Positions 54,691-63,488 of a stretch of DNA of 64,000 bases are shown in pieces. Positions within the stretch are counted from its first letter, which is position 1. Each line of letters begins with the position of its first letter. A program made the translations under genes and the position numbers. The stretch is taken from contig NZ_KK211081.1 of the NCBI RefSeq assembly GCF_000620145.1, forward strand, positions 496,028 through 560,027, written 5' to 3'. The notes beneath the pieces were generated by a model. That model saw only the letters and a program-made list of their open reading frames with translations. It did not search any database and was not told where the DNA came from. Origin of the DNA: Deefgea rivuli DSM 18356 (GTDB lineage Bacteria > Pseudomonadota > Gammaproteobacteria > Burkholderiales > Chitinibacteraceae).

Positions 54691-54713
54691 AAGAGCGAGC
54701 TTACCCACGAAAG
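54691..54713. repeat. Decayed REP-like half
   Basis: AGAGCGAGCTTACCCACGAA corresponds to GGAGCGGGCTTGCCCGCGAA of the REP at 51238; all four differences are G-to-A. The right arm is no longer recognisable. It lies in a 359-bp gene-free stretch (54596-54954) that otherwise holds only repeat copy G. Confidence 0.5.
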
Positions 54714-54783
54714 CAGTAGCACTACGGGGCTTAGTAGATCCAAAACAGTGCATTCACGGCGCAAATCAATAAAAATAATATAT

Positions 54784-54832
54784 AGGTATGTCGACAAAGG
54801 CATTAATTTAAATAGCTTTTATCGATATACCC
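54784..54832. repeat. GGGTAT/ATACCC dispersed element, copy G (divergent)
   Basis: 49 bp, left end AGGTATGTCGACAAAG, right end CTTTTATCGATATACCC. The arms TCGA(C)AAAG / CTTTTATCGA pair loosely. The left end is degenerate (AGGTAT for GGGTAT). Confidence 0.65.
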
Positions 54833-54954
54833 AGCGCTTCATTCACACAGAATCGGTATAAATCCCCACCGTTTTTGCTGCACGATAAAAACATTGCACA
54901 GTACGCGCCGCGCATTCATATTGATGTCATTGCACACCACCAAAGGATAGCGCC

Positions 54955-55491
54955 ATGCCACAAGAAATTTTGAAATTTTGGTTTGAAGACATTGAGCCAG
55001 CGAAATGGTGGATCAAAGATCCGCATTTCGATCTGCTGATTAGAGAGCGATTTACCGACACACACTCCCGCGCTACGCAGTGCGAGCTATACGAATGGCG
55101 CGATACCGCGCACGGGCGTTTGGCTGAAATTATCGTGCTGGATCAATTTTCTAGAAATATGTTTCGCGATACGCCACAAGCCTTCGCACAAGATGCCCTC
55201 GCGCTGGCGCTGGCACAAGAAGCAATTTCAGCGGGAGCCGCAGATTTGCTCACCCCAGTAGAGCGTAGCTTTTTGTACTTGCCCTTTATGCACAGCGAAT
55301 CGCTGATGATTCATGAATTAGCGGTGAGTTTGTATACCGAAAATGGGCTGCAAAATAATCTGGATTTTGAGTTGAAACACCAAGCCATCATCGAACAATT
55401 CGGCCGCTACCCGCACCGAAATGCCATCCTCGGCCGCGTTTCTACGCCGGAGGAAGTTGAGTTTTTACAGTTACCAAATTCTGGGTTTTAG
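54955..55491 (+). CDS. DUF924 family protein
   Basis: 178 residues, AAAGGAT eight bases before the ATG. DUF924 pattern: LKFWFEDIEPAKWWIKDPHF at the start, LAEIIVLDQFSRNMFRDTPQ in the middle, LYLPFMHSESL and GRYPHRNAILGR near the end. Soluble, all-helical, resembling a TPR-like fold; cytoplasmic. It is widespread in proteobacteria but its biochemical role is unknown. A monocistronic gene. Confidence 0.9.
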   Translation: MPQEILKFWFEDIEPAKWWIKDPHFDLLIRERFTDTHSRATQCELYEWRDTAHGRLAEIIVLDQFSRNMFRDTPQAFAQDALALALAQEAISAGAADLLTPVERSFLYLPFMHSESLMIHELAVSLYTENGLQNNLDFELKHQAIIEQFGRYPHRNAILGRVSTPEEVEFLQLPNSGF

Positions 55492-55527
55492 GACTTGCTT
55501 TTGGCATATCGTCAAAAAGCACTTATC

Positions 55528-55578
55528 GTTTTAACTCCGTCCTCAACCACAATGGGTGATAGGTCATTGAGTTAAAAC
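55528..55578. promoter_or_regulatory. 10-bp perfect inverted repeat before the PQQ dehydrogenase gene
   Basis: GTTTTAACTC (55528-55537) and GAGTTAAAAC (55569-55578) are perfect inverted copies 31 bp apart, ending 12 bp before the ATG at 55591. They could be paired operator half-sites for a looping regulator, or an mRNA hairpin near the ribosome-binding site (inference). Confidence 0.5.
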
Positions 55579-55590
55579 TAACGGGGTCAT

Positions 55591-56754
55591 ATGCGACAAT
55601 ATTTTTTAACCTTGCTCACAAGCGTCATTCTGATCGGCGCCAGCCAAGCCGCCGAACAAAGTGATGTTATTCAATCAGAGCGCCTTGCATTTCGAGTAGA
55701 AACGCTCACTCGCGGACTGGATCACCCTTGGGGATTGGCGTTTTTGCCCGATGGTAAAATGCTGGTCACCGAACGAATTGGACGCTTACGCTTGATTAAT
55801 AAGGATGGCTCGCTCGAGCCAAAAGCGATTGCTGGCGTTCCGCCTGTGGTTTTTGAAGGTCAAGGTGGCTTGCTCGATATTGCCCTGCATCCACGTTTTT
55901 CCAACACGCGTTGGGTGTATTTGGCATACGCTGGGCGCGAGGGCGAAGGCCTAGCAACGCAAGTCGTGCGCGCAAAATTAATTCAAAGCGGTCAAGACTA
56001 TCGACTAGAAAATCTGCAACAAATCTACCGCCAACGCCCAGCAGGAAAACGCGATGTGCATTTTGGCGCACGGCTGGTTTTTGATCACAAAGGCAATTTA
56101 TTCATCACCCAAGGCGAGCGCGGCGAACAGAACCGCGCTCAAGATTTAAACGATTTGGCTGGCAAAAGCATACACCTCAAAGATAACGGTGCTTACCTGC
56201 CACAGCCGCCCTTTACTCAAAATGCTGCAATTTTCAGCTACGGTCACCGTAATATGCAAGGCGCTGCGCTGCACCCGCAAACAGGCGAATTGTGGGCGAC
56301 CGAACACGGCCCGCAAGGTGGTGACGAGCTCAATATCGTACGCCAAGGCAAAAACTACGGCTGGCCAGTGATTAGCTATGGCGCGAATTACGGAACGGGA
56401 ACTAAGATTGGCGAAGGCGTCAGCAAACCTGGAATGGAGCAGCCGATCCATCAATGGACGCCGTCAATCGCACCATCTGGATTAGCGTTTTACCAAGGCT
56501 CTGCCTTCCCCGCTTGGCGCGGGAATGTGCTCGTAGGTGCGCTCAAATTCCAAATGTTGGTTCGCTTAGAACTCAAGGGCAATCAAGTAACCCACGAAGA
56601 GCGACTACTCAAAAACCAATACGGCCGAATCCGCGACGTCCGCGTTGGACTAGATGGACTGATTTATTTGCTGACTGATGAGGGCCTACTGCTTAGGCTG
56701 ATTCCAGAAAACGAAGTGTCTGCAGAGCTAAAAGTCAGTGCCGCACAGCATTAG
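55591..56754 (+). CDS. PQQ-dependent soluble aldose sugar dehydrogenase (YliI-like)
   Basis: 387 residues. Signal peptide (about 1-20, cut after SQA). A six-bladed beta-propeller with the family motifs GLDHPWGLAFLPDGKMLVTE, GQGGLLDIALHP, RLVFDHKGNLFITQGERGEQ, FSYGHRNMQGAALHPQTGEL and TEHGPQGGDELNIV. These correspond to the calcium and PQQ-binding residues of soluble glucose/aldose dehydrogenases, here in the periplasm. It oxidises aldoses to lactones using PQQ. No PQQ biosynthesis genes are in the window, so the cofactor must come from elsewhere in the genome or from outside. Confidence 0.93.
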   Translation: MRQYFLTLLTSVILIGASQAAEQSDVIQSERLAFRVETLTRGLDHPWGLAFLPDGKMLVTERIGRLRLINKDGSLEPKAIAGVPPVVFEGQGGLLDIALHPRFSNTRWVYLAYAGREGEGLATQVVRAKLIQSGQDYRLENLQQIYRQRPAGKRDVHFGARLVFDHKGNLFITQGERGEQNRAQDLNDLAGKSIHLKDNGAYLPQPPFTQNAAIFSYGHRNMQGAALHPQTGELWATEHGPQGGDELNIVRQGKNYGWPVISYGANYGTGTKIGEGVSKPGMEQPIHQWTPSIAPSGLAFYQGSAFPAWRGNVLVGALKFQMLVRLELKGNQVTHEERLLKNQYGRIRDVRVGLDGLIYLLTDEGLLLRLIPENEVSAELKVSAAQH

Positions 56755-56830
56755 TGCAATCCAGCGTTGAAAAATCGCAGCAGATTGAATCAAACCAAAA
56801 TACAAAATCAGGTGTAATTCGCTCAGACCC

Positions 56831-57736
56831 CTACTCCGGCCACACCAATTCCCGCTGACTTTCAAACCGCCGCGCCTCGCCCGTAATCGGATCGACAAAC
56901 TCAATCGCCCGCGCGAGCAATTGCAACGGCGATGAGAAATCGTTACCTTTATCGGCCAATAGCTCGGGATACCACGCGTCATTCACAATCGGGATTCCCA
57001 AACCTGCCAAATGCACGCGCAGTTGATGTTTGCGGCCGGTGTGCGGTGCGAGGCGGTAATGCGCGGTGTCACCACGACGCTCAAGCAGCTCAATCGCCGT
57101 TTCGCTATTCGCTTCGCCGGCAACTTCTTTCACCGTGAACGCATCATCGCGATATTCAATCCGGCTGCGATGCACGCAGGGAAAACTTAAATCAGCACGA
57201 AAACCCGCAATCGCTTCATAGGTTTTTTGAATTTGCCGCGATTCAAAAAGCCCGTGATAAGCATGGCGATGCTGTGGGCTTTGGCAGAACAAAATCACAC
57301 CTGCAGTTTCTTTATCGAGGCGATGCAATGGCGTGATGTCGGGATTATTCAGGCGCAAACGTAAACGAGTTTGCAGGTTTTCTAGCGCGTAACGCCCCAC
57401 TGGCGCGACGGGTAAAAAATGCGGTTTATCAACAACCAGCAGAATCTCATCTTGATACAAAATATGCTCGGCAAACGGCACAGTCAGCGGCTCAGGTTGC
57501 GGGCGGTAGTACCACAGCACGGTGCCAGCGCGGTACGGCGAGTCGACGTGATACGGCGTTCCGGCTTCATCAACGACTTCACCGCGCAACAAACGGCCAC
57601 GAATATCGTCCGCCGCGACGTGCGGAAAGCGCTGAATTAAAAAATCCAGAATCCGCGGCCAGTCGCCTTGCGGCAGGCCAACAAAACTCGGCGCAATGCC
57701 GTCTTTATGCGGAATCGGCGCGATGGGTTTAGCCAT
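56831..57736 (-). CDS. RluA-family pseudouridine synthase
   Basis: About 301 residues from the ATG at 57736 (MAKPIAP). An ATG three codons earlier (57745) is equally possible; frame upstream to 58033 is repeat sequence. An S4-like N-terminal region is followed by the catalytic motif HRLDKETAGVILF with the active-site Asp, and RKHQLRVHLAGLGIPIVND. It modifies a uridine in rRNA or tRNA. The branch (RluA, RluC or TruC type) cannot be fixed from sequence alone. It lies in tandem with rluE but is separated by a 157-bp palindromic repeat region. Confidence 0.88.
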   Translation of the reverse strand: MAKPIAPIPHKDGIAPSFVGLPQGDWPRILDFLIQRFPHVAADDIRGRLLRGEVVDEAGTPYHVDSPYRAGTVLWYYRPQPEPLTVPFAEHILYQDEILLVVDKPHFLPVAPVGRYALENLQTRLRLRLNNPDITPLHRLDKETAGVILFCQSPQHRHAYHGLFESRQIQKTYEAIAGFRADLSFPCVHRSRIEYRDDAFTVKEVAGEANSETAIELLERRGDTAHYRLAPHTGRKHQLRVHLAGLGIPIVNDAWYPELLADKGNDFSSPLQLLARAIEFVDPITGEARRFESQRELVWPE

Positions 57737-57766
57737 GGTTTGCATCTCAAATAAGGTAAAAAAAGC

Positions 57767-57880
57767 GATCACGAACAGCACGAACACAAGGCAAAAAACA
57801 CGAAAAATACAAAAGCAATCATGATGCAAAACACGAATCACTTTCGTGCCTTTTGCCCTTCGTTCGTGTCTTTCGTGATC
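57767..57880. repeat. CACGAA-type long imperfect palindrome, copy 2
   Basis: 114 bp with about 40-nt arms, roughly 80% complementary: the left arm begins GATCACGAACAGCACGAACA, the right arm ends GTTCGTGTCTTTCGTGATC. It fills the gap between the RluA-like gene and rluE. Confidence 0.75.
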
Positions 57881-57893
57881 CAAGGTGTTGGCT

Positions 57894-58523
57894 TTAGCGC
57901 ACTTTATTCGGCCCACGGCGGCCGCGTTGTTTCGGTTTGCCTGCAGCTTTAGGATTGGGATTCGGCACATGCACTGGCGCGACAGTGATGGTCTGTATCT
58001 GACCCAACTCAATCCCATCCAAGGTATAGCCACCTATCGCATATCGAATAAGGCGTAGCGTTGGATACCCTACCTTTGCCGTCATGCGCCGTACTTGGCG
58101 ATTTTTACCTTCGGAAATTTTGATTTCCAACCAGCTCGTTGGAATCGCTACGCGCTCGCGAATCGGCGGCACGCGCGGCCACACGAGTTCGGGTTGCTCA
58201 ATCACACTCGCCTCAGCAGGCTGCGTTTTAAAATCGCCCAAATCCAAGCCACCTTGGCGCAATGCTGCCAGCGCGGCTTCGTCGGGAATGCCTTCGACTT
58301 GCACCCAGTAGGTTTTAACGAGCTTGTGTTTCGGGTCGGTAATTTTGTGCTGCAAAGCGCCGTTGTCGGTGAGCAGCAGCAGACCTTCAGAGTCAGTATC
58401 GAGCCGCCCTGCCGCGTACACGTCTTTAACCGTAATAAAATCCGCTAGGCATTGATGCGGCGGGCTGGGCGAAAATTGGCAAATCACGCCGTAGGGCTTA
58501 TTGAATAAAATCAGTTTGGGCAT
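57894..58523 (-). CDS. rluE: 23S rRNA pseudouridine synthase RluE-like
   Basis: 209 residues. It starts PKLILFNKPYGVICQFS and carries the RsuA-family catalytic motif AAGRLDTDSEGLLLLTDNG (catalytic Asp), then KTYWVQVEGIPDEAAL and GKNRQVRRMTAKVGYPTLRL. There is no S4 domain, as in RluE and RluF-like short enzymes. RluE converts U2457 in 23S rRNA in E. coli. The C-terminus ends in a basic Pro/Lys/Arg tail (PNPKAAGKPKQRGRRGPNKV). Its 5' side faces the repeat-rich 401-bp spacer before icd. Confidence 0.9.
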   Translation of the reverse strand: MPKLILFNKPYGVICQFSPSPPHQCLADFITVKDVYAAGRLDTDSEGLLLLTDNGALQHKITDPKHKLVKTYWVQVEGIPDEAALAALRQGGLDLGDFKTQPAEASVIEQPELVWPRVPPIRERVAIPTSWLEIKISEGKNRQVRRMTAKVGYPTLRLIRYAIGGYTLDGIELGQIQTITVAPVHVPNPNPKAAGKPKQRGRRGPNKVR

Positions 58524-58611
58524 GAATTAGTCATTAGAGTCGGTATTAAAACGAAGTAAAAGCAAAAACAACAGTCCGCGAAGCGCACGATGAGGCAAGG
58601 TCAAAAACGGA

Positions 58612-58710
58612 GTCCACGAAAGACGCGAAAACCACGAACAAGAGCAAAAGTACCGAAACAGTAAATTAAGCCACGATTTTTGTTCGTGTTTTTTCGTGCC
58701 TTTCGTGGAC
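58612..58710. repeat. CACGAA-type long imperfect palindrome, copy 3
   Basis: Arms GTCCACGAAAGACGCGAAAA (58612 on) and TTTTCGTGCCTTTCGTGGAC (ending 58710) match at 18 of 20 positions. It lies in the 401-bp spacer between rluE and icd, 100 bp before the icd promoter. Confidence 0.78.
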
Positions 58711-58813
58711 ACTCGGCTTTTTAGATTTTGTTTAGCGAGTATGCCGTGCTCCCCTTCTCGCTTTCATGCGCTTTGTAGCGGATCTTTTTCTTCCTACATT
58801 CGCCGCGTAATTC

Positions 58814-58843
58814 TTGGCAAAAGGGACGCAAACCTGTGATAAT
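58814..58843 (+). promoter_or_regulatory. icd promoter with extended -10
   Basis: TTGGCA (58814-58819), 18-bp spacer, and GATAAT (58838-58843) with an upstream TG (TGTGATAAT). The leader to the icd ATG is about 75 nt and carries the inverted repeat GTGAAAG/CTTTCAC (58887-58913) next to the ribosome-binding site. Confidence 0.7.
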
Positions 58844-58924
58844 AGTGCGTTTTTTCGCCGCGACCACAATTATTAATCAACTTGCGGTGAAAGTTTTCAA
58901 CCACTGCTTTCACAGGTGTGCCCG

Positions 58925-60148
58925 ATGAGTCTAATCAAAGTCCCACAAGGGGGCGAAAAGATCGTTCCTAACCTAGCAACGCCAAACAACCCAATCATCC
59001 CGTTTATCGAGGGTGATGGCATTGGTGCGGATATCACGCCAGTGATGATCGACGTTGTCGATGCTGCGGTGAAAAAATGCTACGGCGACGACCGTAAAAT
59101 CCATTGGATGGAAATCTATTGCGGCGAGAAAGCGTCTAAATTGTACGCGGATGGCTCTTACCTGCCACAAGAAACCCTCGATGCATTGAAAGAATACGTT
59201 GTTTCGATCAAAGGCCCATTGGCAACACCAGTTGGCGGCGGTATCCGTTCATTGAACGTGGCTTTGCGCCAAAACTTGGACCTGTACGTTTGCTTGCGTC
59301 CAGTGCGTTACTTCCAAGGCGTACCTTCGCCAGTGAAACACCCAGAACGCGTTGACATGACGATCTTCCGTGAAAACACAGAAGACATCTACGCGGGTAT
59401 CGAGTGGGATGCTGAATCTGAAGGCGCGAAGAAAGTTATCGAATTCTTGCAAAAAGAAATGGGCGTAACGAAAATCCGTTTCCCAGAAACTTCGTCGATC
59501 GGTATCAAACCAGTATCGCGTGAAGGTACTGAGCGCCTAGTTCGCAAAGCAATCCAATACGCAATCGACAACAACCGTCGCAGTGTTACCTTGGTTCACA
59601 AAGGTAACATCATGAAATTTACCGAAGGCATGTTCCGCACTTGGGGTTACGAGCTAGCGAAAACTGAATTCGGCGCAGTTGAAATCGACGGCGGCCCATG
59701 GATGCAATTACCGAACGGTATCGTCATCAAAGACGTGATCGCTGATGCATTCTTGCAACAAATCTTGTTGCGTCCAGCTGACTACGATGTAATCGCTACT
59801 TTGAACTTGAACGGCGACTACATTTCTGATGCCTTGGCAGCAGAAGTAGGCGGTATTGGTATCGCGCCAGGTGCAAACTTGTCAGACAACATCGCTTGCT
59901 TTGAAGCGACTCACGGCACAGCACCAAAATACGCGGGCCAAGATAAAGTGAACCCAGGTTCAATCATCTTGTCAGCAGAAATGATGTTGCGTCACATGGG
60001 TTGGACAGAAGCCGCTGACAAAATCATCGAATCTATGGGCAAAACGATTCAAGACAAAGTCGTTACTTATGACTTCGCACGCTTGATGGATGATGCAGAA
60101 GAAGTATCTTGCTCTGCATTCGGTAAAGCAATGATCGCTCGCATGTAA
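58925..60148 (+). CDS. icd: NADP-dependent isocitrate dehydrogenase
   Basis: 407 residues from the ATG at 58925; a GTG three codons earlier is possible. Motifs of the dimeric E. coli-type enzyme: [40 protein letters not shown] with the regulatory Ser, [11 protein letters not shown], and [20 protein letters not shown]. It oxidises isocitrate to 2-oxoglutarate in the TCA cycle. The phosphorylatable Ser position is present, as in enzymes controlled by AceK when acetate is used through the glyoxylate bypass; aceK is not in this window. Confidence 0.97.
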   Translation: MSLIKVPQGGEKIVPNLATPNNPIIPFIEGDGIGADITPVMIDVVDAAVKKCYGDDRKIHWMEIYCGEKASKLYADGSYLPQETLDALKEYVVSIKGPLATPVGGGIRSLNVALRQNLDLYVCLRPVRYFQGVPSPVKHPERVDMTIFRENTEDIYAGIEWDAESEGAKKVIEFLQKEMGVTKIRFPETSSIGIKPVSREGTERLVRKAIQYAIDNNRRSVTLVHKGNIMKFTEGMFRTWGYELAKTEFGAVEIDGGPWMQLPNGIVIKDVIADAFLQQILLRPADYDVIATLNLNGDYISDALAAEVGGIGIAPGANLSDNIACFEATHGTAPKYAGQDKVNPGSIILSAEMMLRHMGWTEAADKIIESMGKTIQDKVVTYDFARLMDDAEEVSCSAFGKAMIARM

Positions 60149-60196
60149 TTGATTGACCGCCGATCTTTGGATCGGTAGCGTTAATCAGCTTGTTGC

Positions 60197-60226
60197 AAAA
60201 AACCCCGTTTTCGAGCGGGGTTTTTT
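60197..60226 (+). terminator. Terminator of icd
   Basis: AAACCCCG and CGGGGTTT flank a TTTTCGAG loop, preceded by A-run and followed by six T. Confidence 0.92.
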
Positions 60227-60270
60227 CATTTTTACGCAAACTGGTCGATATAATGAAAGTAAATGGGCAA

Positions 60271-60293
60271 TAAAAAACCCGCCGAAGCGGGTT
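60271..60293 (-). terminator. Terminator of the cold-shock gene
   Basis: On the minus strand AACCCGC-TTCG-GCGGGTT is a UUCG-capped 7-bp stem followed by a T-run, just downstream of cspA. Confidence 0.93.
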
Positions 60294-60317
60294 GGGACTT
60301 ATCACTACAAGGAGAAA

Positions 60318-60521
60318 TTAAGCAGCTTGGATGTTACCAGCTTGCTGGCCTTTCTGACCTTGAGTAACGTCGAAAGAGACACGTTGGCCTTCTTTCAAAG
60401 TTTTGAAGCCTGGCATGTTGATCGCAGAGAAGTGAGCGAAAAGATCTTCGCCGCCTGCATCTGGAGTAATAAAGCCAAAGCCTTTAGAATCGTTGAACCA
60501 CTTAACAGTACCTAATGCCAT
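60318..60521 (-). CDS. cspA: Cold-shock protein (CspA family)
   Basis: 67 residues from the ATG at 60521; the frame continues upstream to 60827 but that is leader sequence. The cold-shock beta-barrel is complete: [20 protein letters not shown] with RNP1 (KGFGFI), and DLFAHFSAI as RNP2. It ends QAGNIQAA. CspA-type proteins bind single-stranded RNA and melt structures. AGGAT lies about 10 bases before the start. The 242-bp spacer to clpS would hold a long structured 5' leader, typical of these genes. Confidence 0.95.
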   Translation of the reverse strand: MALGTVKWFNDSKGFGFITPDAGGEDLFAHFSAINMPGFKTLKEGQRVSFDVTQGQKGQQAGNIQAA

Positions 60522-60763
60522 GTTGAGGACATCCTGAATAACAAAAATAATAAATAAATTGCCGATCGTACTAGAAGTACAAAACCGGTAAACCGGTTTG
60601 CCGTGGGAAGCCCAAAACAAACATGTATAACTTTTTACGCCACTTTGACTATGTCGGTCAAGCAAAAATAAAAGATACACGGCACACTGTGGTATTGCAT
60701 TCACGCTTGAAAAATTCGCTGTGAGCGCCAAATATAAAGGTACAGCGAGGAAAAGACAAAACA

Positions 60764-61075
60764 ATGGCGATCCAGCATCAAAATGACATTCAATTAAAAG
60801 AAGCACGCGTTGATACGGCGCCGCCACCGATGTGGCAGGTCGTATTACTCAATGACGATTACACCCCAATGGACTTCGTGATTGATGTATTACAACATTC
60901 TTTTGGCATGCCCAGCGAAAGGGCCAACCAAGTTATGCTTAGAGTCCACACCGAAGGCCGCGGCATTTGCGGGGTTTATCCCAAAGATATCGCAGCCACC
61001 AAAGTGGCCGAAGTCACGCAGTATGCTCGGGCGCATCAGCATCCGTTGCAATGCATTATGGAGGTGAACCAATGA
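60764..61075 (+). CDS. clpS: ATP-dependent Clp protease adaptor ClpS
   Basis: 103 residues, AGGAAAAG ahead of the ATG. ClpS fold: [20 protein letters not shown], then [20 protein letters not shown] and [20 protein letters not shown]. It delivers N-end-rule substrates to ClpA and the acidic pocket residues (NDD) are present. The flexible N-terminal extension (about 1-22) needed to inhibit ClpA is retained. The stop codon overlaps the clpA start (ATGA), so the two are translationally coupled. Confidence 0.97.
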   Translation: MAIQHQNDIQLKEARVDTAPPPMWQVVLLNDDYTPMDFVIDVLQHSFGMPSERANQVMLRVHTEGRGICGVYPKDIAATKVAEVTQYARAHQHPLQCIMEVNQ

Positions 61076-63339
61076 TCGCCCAAGAACTCGAAGTCAGCCT
61101 ACATATGGCTTTCATGGACGCACGGCAAAAACGCCACGAATACATTACCGTGGAACATTTGCTGCTGGCGCTACTCGATAACCCTTCTGCCATCGAAGTC
61201 ATTAAGGCTTGCGGTGCCAACTTGGATGAGCTGCGTCGTCAACTCAGCGATTTTGTCACCGAGCATACGCCGGTTGTTTCGGGCACTAGCGAAGTAGAAA
61301 CTCAACCGACGATTGGTTTCCAACGCGTGATTCAACGCGCGATTTTGCACGTACAGTCTTCCGGCAAGAAAGAAGTCACTGGTGCCAATGTACTCGTTGC
61401 TATCTTTGGTGAAAAAGACAGCCACGCGGTGTATTTCCTACATCAACAAGGCATTACCCGCCTAGATGTGGTCAATTACATTGCGCATGGCATCAGCAAA
61501 GCCAGCCACAGCAGCCAGCCAGCAGTACCGCGTTCAGAGCCTTCTGAAGAGGGTGAAGGTGAATCAGCCGCAGGTGGCGCGCTCGATAGTTATACGCAAA
61601 ATATGAATGAACAAGCGCTCGCGGGCAAAATCGATCCGTTGATTGGCCGCGATGCCGAGCTGGAACGCGTCATTCAAATCCTATGCCGCCGCCGCAAAAA
61701 CAATCCGCTCTTAGTCGGCGAAGCCGGCGTAGGCAAAACCGCGATTGCCGAAGGTTTGGCGCGCTGCATCGTCGAAGGCGAAGTACCTGACATTCTGGCA
61801 GATGCGACGGTATACACACTGGACATGGGTGCACTCTTAGCTGGCACCAAATACCGCGGTGATTTTGAGCAACGCCTCAAAGCAGTCATCAAGCAATTGG
61901 GCGAGGAGCGCAATGCGATTTTGTTTATCGACGAAATTCATACTCTCGTTGGCGCAGGCGCAGCTTCAGGCGGTACGCTCGATGCGTCCAATCTGCTCAA
62001 ACCAGCGCTCTCAAACGGCACACTCAAATGCATAGGTGCGACGACGTATAGCGAATATCGCGGTATTTTTGAGAAAGACAATGCGCTATCCCGTCGCTTC
62101 CAAAAAATCGATGTGCTTGAACCAAGCATTGAGCAAACCATCGAAATTTTGAAAGGCTTGAAAGATAAATTCGAGCAGCATCATGGCGTGAAATATACGC
62201 AAGCGGCACTGATCACCGCTGCCGAACTATCGGCCAAATACATCAATGATAGACATTTACCTGATAAAGCCATTGATGTGATTGACGAAGCTGGCGCTGC
62301 GCAAAAAATCTTGCCGCGCTCGAAGCAAAAGAAAACCATCGGCAAAGGCGAAATCGAGGACATTATTTCCAAAATTGCGCGCATTCCGCCAAAATCAGTC
62401 TCGAGCAATGATAAAGACACACTCAAAACACTAGAGCGTGATTTGCGTAACGTCGTGTTTGGCCAAGAAAAAGCGATTGAAGTGCTCGCTACATCGATCA
62501 AAATGGCGCGCGCAGGCTTGGGCAATCCGCTCAAACCCATCGGCTCATTCTTGTTCTCTGGGCCAACTGGCGTTGGTAAAACCGAAGTGGCGCGGCAATT
62601 GGCGTTTACGATGGGGATTGAGCTGATTCGCTTTGATATGTCTGAATATATGGAGCGCCATGCGGTTAGTCGTTTAATCGGCGCGCCTCCAGGATATGTC
62701 GGCTATGAGCAAGGCGGCCTACTCACCGAGGCAGTGAATAAACATCCCTACTCGATTTTACTGCTCGATGAAATCGAAAAAGCGCATCCCGATATTTACA
62801 ACGTGTTGTTGCAAGTAATGGATCACGGCACTTTGACCGATAATAATGGCCGCAAAGCAGATTTCCGCAATGTGGTGATTATTATGACGACCAATGCTGG
62901 CGCTGAGATGCTGAATAAATCGACAATTGGCTTCACGAATAAAAAAGAACTCGGCGACGAAATGCAGGAAATCAAGCGCATGTTTACGCCTGAATTCCGC
63001 AATCGGATTGATGCGATTATTCCGTTCGCCTCATTAACGCACGAGATTATTCTGCAAGTCGTTGAGAAATTCTTAATGCAATTGGAAGCACAGTTGCACG
63101 AGAAAAAAGTCGAAGCGCACTTCACCGATGCACTGAAAGACTATTTGGCCAAACATGGTTTCGATCCGCAAATGGGTGCACGCCCAATGGCGCGATTGAT
63201 TCAAGACACGATTCGTAAAGCTCTGGCCGATGAATTGTTGTTTGGTCGATTGACCAGCGGTGGCGAAGTGACGATAGATATTGATAATGAAGGCAAGGTA
63301 TCGCTCACTCTACCAGAGAAAGAAAAGGCGCTAGCTTAA
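61072..63339 (+). CDS. clpA: ATP-dependent Clp protease ATPase subunit ClpA
   Basis: 755 residues from the ATG at 61072, with GGAGGTG upstream; an upstream frame to 60967 is inside clpS. N-terminal Clp repeat domain (about 1-145), linker, then first AAA+ domain with Walker [16 protein letters not shown] and Walker [15 protein letters not shown], and second AAA+ with [15 protein letters not shown] and [15 protein letters not shown]. It unfolds substrates and feeds ClpP; ClpP is not in the window. The IGF-type ClpP-binding loop region is present as TIGFTNKKE (about 620), consistent with ClpP interaction. Confidence 0.97.
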   Translation: MIAQELEVSLHMAFMDARQKRHEYITVEHLLLALLDNPSAIEVIKACGANLDELRRQLSDFVTEHTPVVSGTSEVETQPTIGFQRVIQRAILHVQSSGKKEVTGANVLVAIFGEKDSHAVYFLHQQGITRLDVVNYIAHGISKASHSSQPAVPRSEPSEEGEGESAAGGALDSYTQNMNEQALAGKIDPLIGRDAELERVIQILCRRRKNNPLLVGEAGVGKTAIAEGLARCIVEGEVPDILADATVYTLDMGALLAGTKYRGDFEQRLKAVIKQLGEERNAILFIDEIHTLVGAGAASGGTLDASNLLKPALSNGTLKCIGATTYSEYRGIFEKDNALSRRFQKIDVLEPSIEQTIEILKGLKDKFEQHHGVKYTQAALITAAELSAKYINDRHLPDKAIDVIDEAGAAQKILPRSKQKKTIGKGEIEDIISKIARIPPKSVSSNDKDTLKTLERDLRNVVFGQEKAIEVLATSIKMARAGLGNPLKPIGSFLFSGPTGVGKTEVARQLAFTMGIELIRFDMSEYMERHAVSRLIGAPPGYVGYEQGGLLTEAVNKHPYSILLLDEIEKAHPDIYNVLLQVMDHGTLTDNNGRKADFRNVVIIMTTNAGAEMLNKSTIGFTNKKELGDEMQEIKRMFTPEFRNRIDAIIPFASLTHEIILQVVEKFLMQLEAQLHEKKVEAHFTDALKDYLAKHGFDPQMGARPMARLIQDTIRKALADELLFGRLTSGGEVTIDIDNEGKVSLTLPEKEKALA

Positions 63340-63358
63340 TACCCCCTCAGTAAATAAC

Positions 63359-63388
63359 AAAAAACCCGCGCAAGCGGGTTTTTTTTAT
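63359..63388 (+). terminator. Terminator of clpSA
   Basis: AAAAAACCCGC-GCAA-GCGGGTTTTTTTT: 7-bp stem plus A/T runs, 20 nt after the clpA stop. The A-run could also serve the convergent mscS-like gene. Confidence 0.94.
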
Positions 63389-63401
63389 GGCCTAGCGAAA
63401 A

Positions 63402-63482
63402 GGGCAAAACCCGAGTTCACGAACGACACAAAACGGCTGTTGAGTAAAAGTGAATATTTGTGCTTTTCGTGATCTCTGCCCC
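63402..63482. repeat. CACGAA-type imperfect palindrome, copy 4
   Basis: The left arm GGGCAAAACCCGAGTTCACGAACG and the right arm TTTTCGTGATCTCTGCCC (81 bp) are partial inverted copies, more diverged than copies 2 and 3. It lies between the clpA terminator and the mscS-like gene. Confidence 0.6.
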
Positions 63483-63488
63483 TCAATT

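Noticed and set aside
57737-58033. 99-codon N-terminal extension of the RluA-like protein
   Set aside because: The extension runs through the CACGAA palindrome and into rluE. It is hydrophobic noise from TTCGTG repeats, and the family starts near the ATG at 57736.
60522-60827. 102-codon N-terminal extension of the cold-shock protein
   Set aside because: CspA proteins begin at MALGTVKWF; the upstream frame overlaps the clpS start and is leader DNA.
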